From contig CANUCD010000050.1 of NCBI GenBank assembly GCA_947856335.1, positions 1 through 7,253 of the forward strand: a stretch of DNA of 7,253 nucleotides, read 5' to 3'. Made by a program: the position numbers and the translations under genes. This DNA is from an uncultured Bacilli bacterium. GTDB taxonomy: Bacteria > Bacillota_I > Bacilli_A > RF39 > UBA660. Shown piece by piece: positions 6,706 to 7,253 of the stretch. A model generated the notes under the pieces. The model was not told the DNA's origin and searched no databases. It saw only the letters and a program-made list of their open reading frames with translations. The number at the start of each line of letters is the position of its first letter. The first letter of the stretch is position 1.

Positions 6706-7253
6706 ATGAATAATAATTTGGAACGGGCACAAGCTTATATTGATTGTTATAATAAAAATCATCCTAATACTGGTGGGTGTTGCTGCTATGGACCGACGGG
6801 ACCTACTGGACCTACCGGACCTGCAGCTGCAACCATAACAGTAAGTACCACTACTACGTCTGATGCTGGAACTCCTGCAAGCGTATTTAATGCTGGAACT
6901 TCATCTAATGCGATATTAGAATTTACTATACCAAGAGGAGCTACTGGACCTACTGGTCCTACGGGAGCAACTGGTCCAGCTGGTAGTGCAGGGCTTCTTG
7001 GACCTACGGGACCACAAGGCGCAACAGGGCCAACAGGACCGACTGGTGCTACAGGCGCAACTGGACCACAAGGCATTGGAGTAACTGGGCCTACTGGGCC
7101 TACGGGACCTGCAGGTACTCTTGGTAATATTACTTTAACAATTGGAAATGTAACAACTGGGGCACCTGGTTCTACTGCTGCGGCATCTATTACTGGAACT
7201 TCACCAGATTTTTTCCTTAATTTAACTATCCCACAAGGAATTACAGGACCAAC
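6706..7253 (+). CDS. Collagen-like Gly-X-Thr repeat protein, N-terminal part
   Basis: The reading frame stays open to the window edge, giving 182 full codons. A short polar N-terminus (MNNNLERAQAYIDCYNKNH) carries Cys14 and a triple-cysteine run (Cys25-27) just before the first Gly-Pro-Thr triplets at 29-40. A module at about 43-77, ending LEFTIPRG, is followed by a longer triplet block at 78-140 made of GPT, GAT, GPQ and GPA. A second copy of the module, ending LNLTIPQG, is at about 141-177, and triplets resume. Such proteins form trimeric collagen helices in spore surface filaments (BclA type), phage fibres and cell-surface filaments of Bacillota. There is no signal peptide. Thr in the third triplet position is a known site of O-glycosylation in BclA. 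GC is clearly higher than in the neighbours, as GGN-CCN-ACN codons demand. The function of this member is unknown. Confidence 0.9.
   Translation, partial: MNNNLERAQAYIDCYNKNHPNTGGCCCYGPTGPTGPTGPAAATITVSTTTTSDAGTPASVFNAGTSSNAILEFTIPRGATGPTGPTGATGPAGSAGLLGPTGPQGATGPTGPTGATGATGPQGIGVTGPTGPTGPAGTLGNITLTIGNVTTGAPGSTAAASITGTSPDFFLNLTIPQGITGP
6937..7125 (+). repeat. Imperfect 9-bp repeat tract coding Gly-X-Y triplets
   Basis: A run of about 20 Gly-X-Y triplets, many encoded by variants of GGACCTACT. A shorter tract of four triplets is at 6790-6825, and another begins at 7237. Synonymous third positions vary between copies (GGA, GGT, GGG, GGC), so the tract is not a perfect tandem repeat, but it is still a likely site for expansion and contraction by recombination. 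One break in register occurs near 7072-7080, where Gly-Ile-Gly lacks one residue. Confidence 0.8.

Noticed and set aside
6786..7076. Minus-strand open frame rich in Gly, Pro, Val and Ala
   Set aside because: It is the antisense reading of the Gly-Pro-Thr triplets; the repeat (GGN CCN ACN) simply gives another repetitive open frame. The plus frame has the promoter boxes, the AAAGGAG site and a real collagen pattern.
1..7253. Mycoplasma-type genetic code (TGA as Trp), suggested by the high AT content
   Set aside because: Tryptophan is encoded by TGG in the genes seen, and TGA ends the SDR gene within a classical ATGA coupling overlap. The standard bacterial code fits.
1..7253. Functional link between the YebC-family protein and the Pro-rich collagen protein through relief of polyproline stalling
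   Set aside because: The collagen part seen has single prolines in Gly-Pro-Thr triplets and no runs of consecutive prolines, and the genes are 6.5 kb apart with separate promoters.

Overview
The DNA is AT-rich (visibly near 25-30% GC outside the last gene). It is densely packed, its Shine-Dalgarno sites are of the Bacillota kind (AAGGAG, GGAGGG), and its sigma-A-type promoters are easy to read. TGA acts as a stop: it ends the SDR gene inside an ATGA overlap, and tryptophan is TGG. A Mycoplasma-type code is therefore unlikely. Together with GPT-type bacterial collagen and zinc-ribbon membrane proteins, this suggests a low-GC Bacillota host, perhaps a gut-type Bacilli, Erysipelotrichia or RF39-like lineage. 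The lineage is inference.

Layout, left to right: (1) the 5' end of a minus-strand yebC-family gene with its own good promoter. (2) A minus-strand operon read as ZIP metal transporter, then SDR oxidoreductase/epimerase, then patatin-like lipid acyl hydrolase. Its promoter is at about 2989-3017, and the gaps are tight (12 nt, then a 4-nt ATGA overlap). (3) A strong intrinsic terminator at 3027-3057 that closes the next minus-strand pair. (4) That pair: a single-pass zinc-ribbon protein with a large extracytoplasmic region and a C-terminal NPCBM-like beta domain, then a zinc-ribbon/Yip1-like polytopic membrane protein 22 nt downstream. (5) A minus-strand GT2 glycosyltransferase with C-terminal TPR-like repeats. 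(6) A roughly 110-bp divergent intergenic region. (7) A plus-strand collagen-like gene, cut by the window end, in which Gly-Pro-Thr triplet blocks alternate with a repeated module of about 36-38 residues.

How they may work together (inference): the threonine-rich collagen-like protein and the divergent GT2-TPR enzyme form a plausible substrate/glycosyltransferase pair for a cell- or spore-surface filament. The two zinc-ribbon membrane proteins look like an envelope-associated pair. The ZIP/SDR/patatin operon combines metal uptake with two soluble enzymes that both have unusually basic C-termini, suggesting work at the membrane surface. Three start sites deserve care: the ZIP gene is better started at 2970, the zinc-ribbon gene at 5428, and the SDR gene uses TTG at 2205. 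There is no gene-free stretch longer than 300 bases, and I see no tRNA, rRNA, CRISPR array or insertion sequence.
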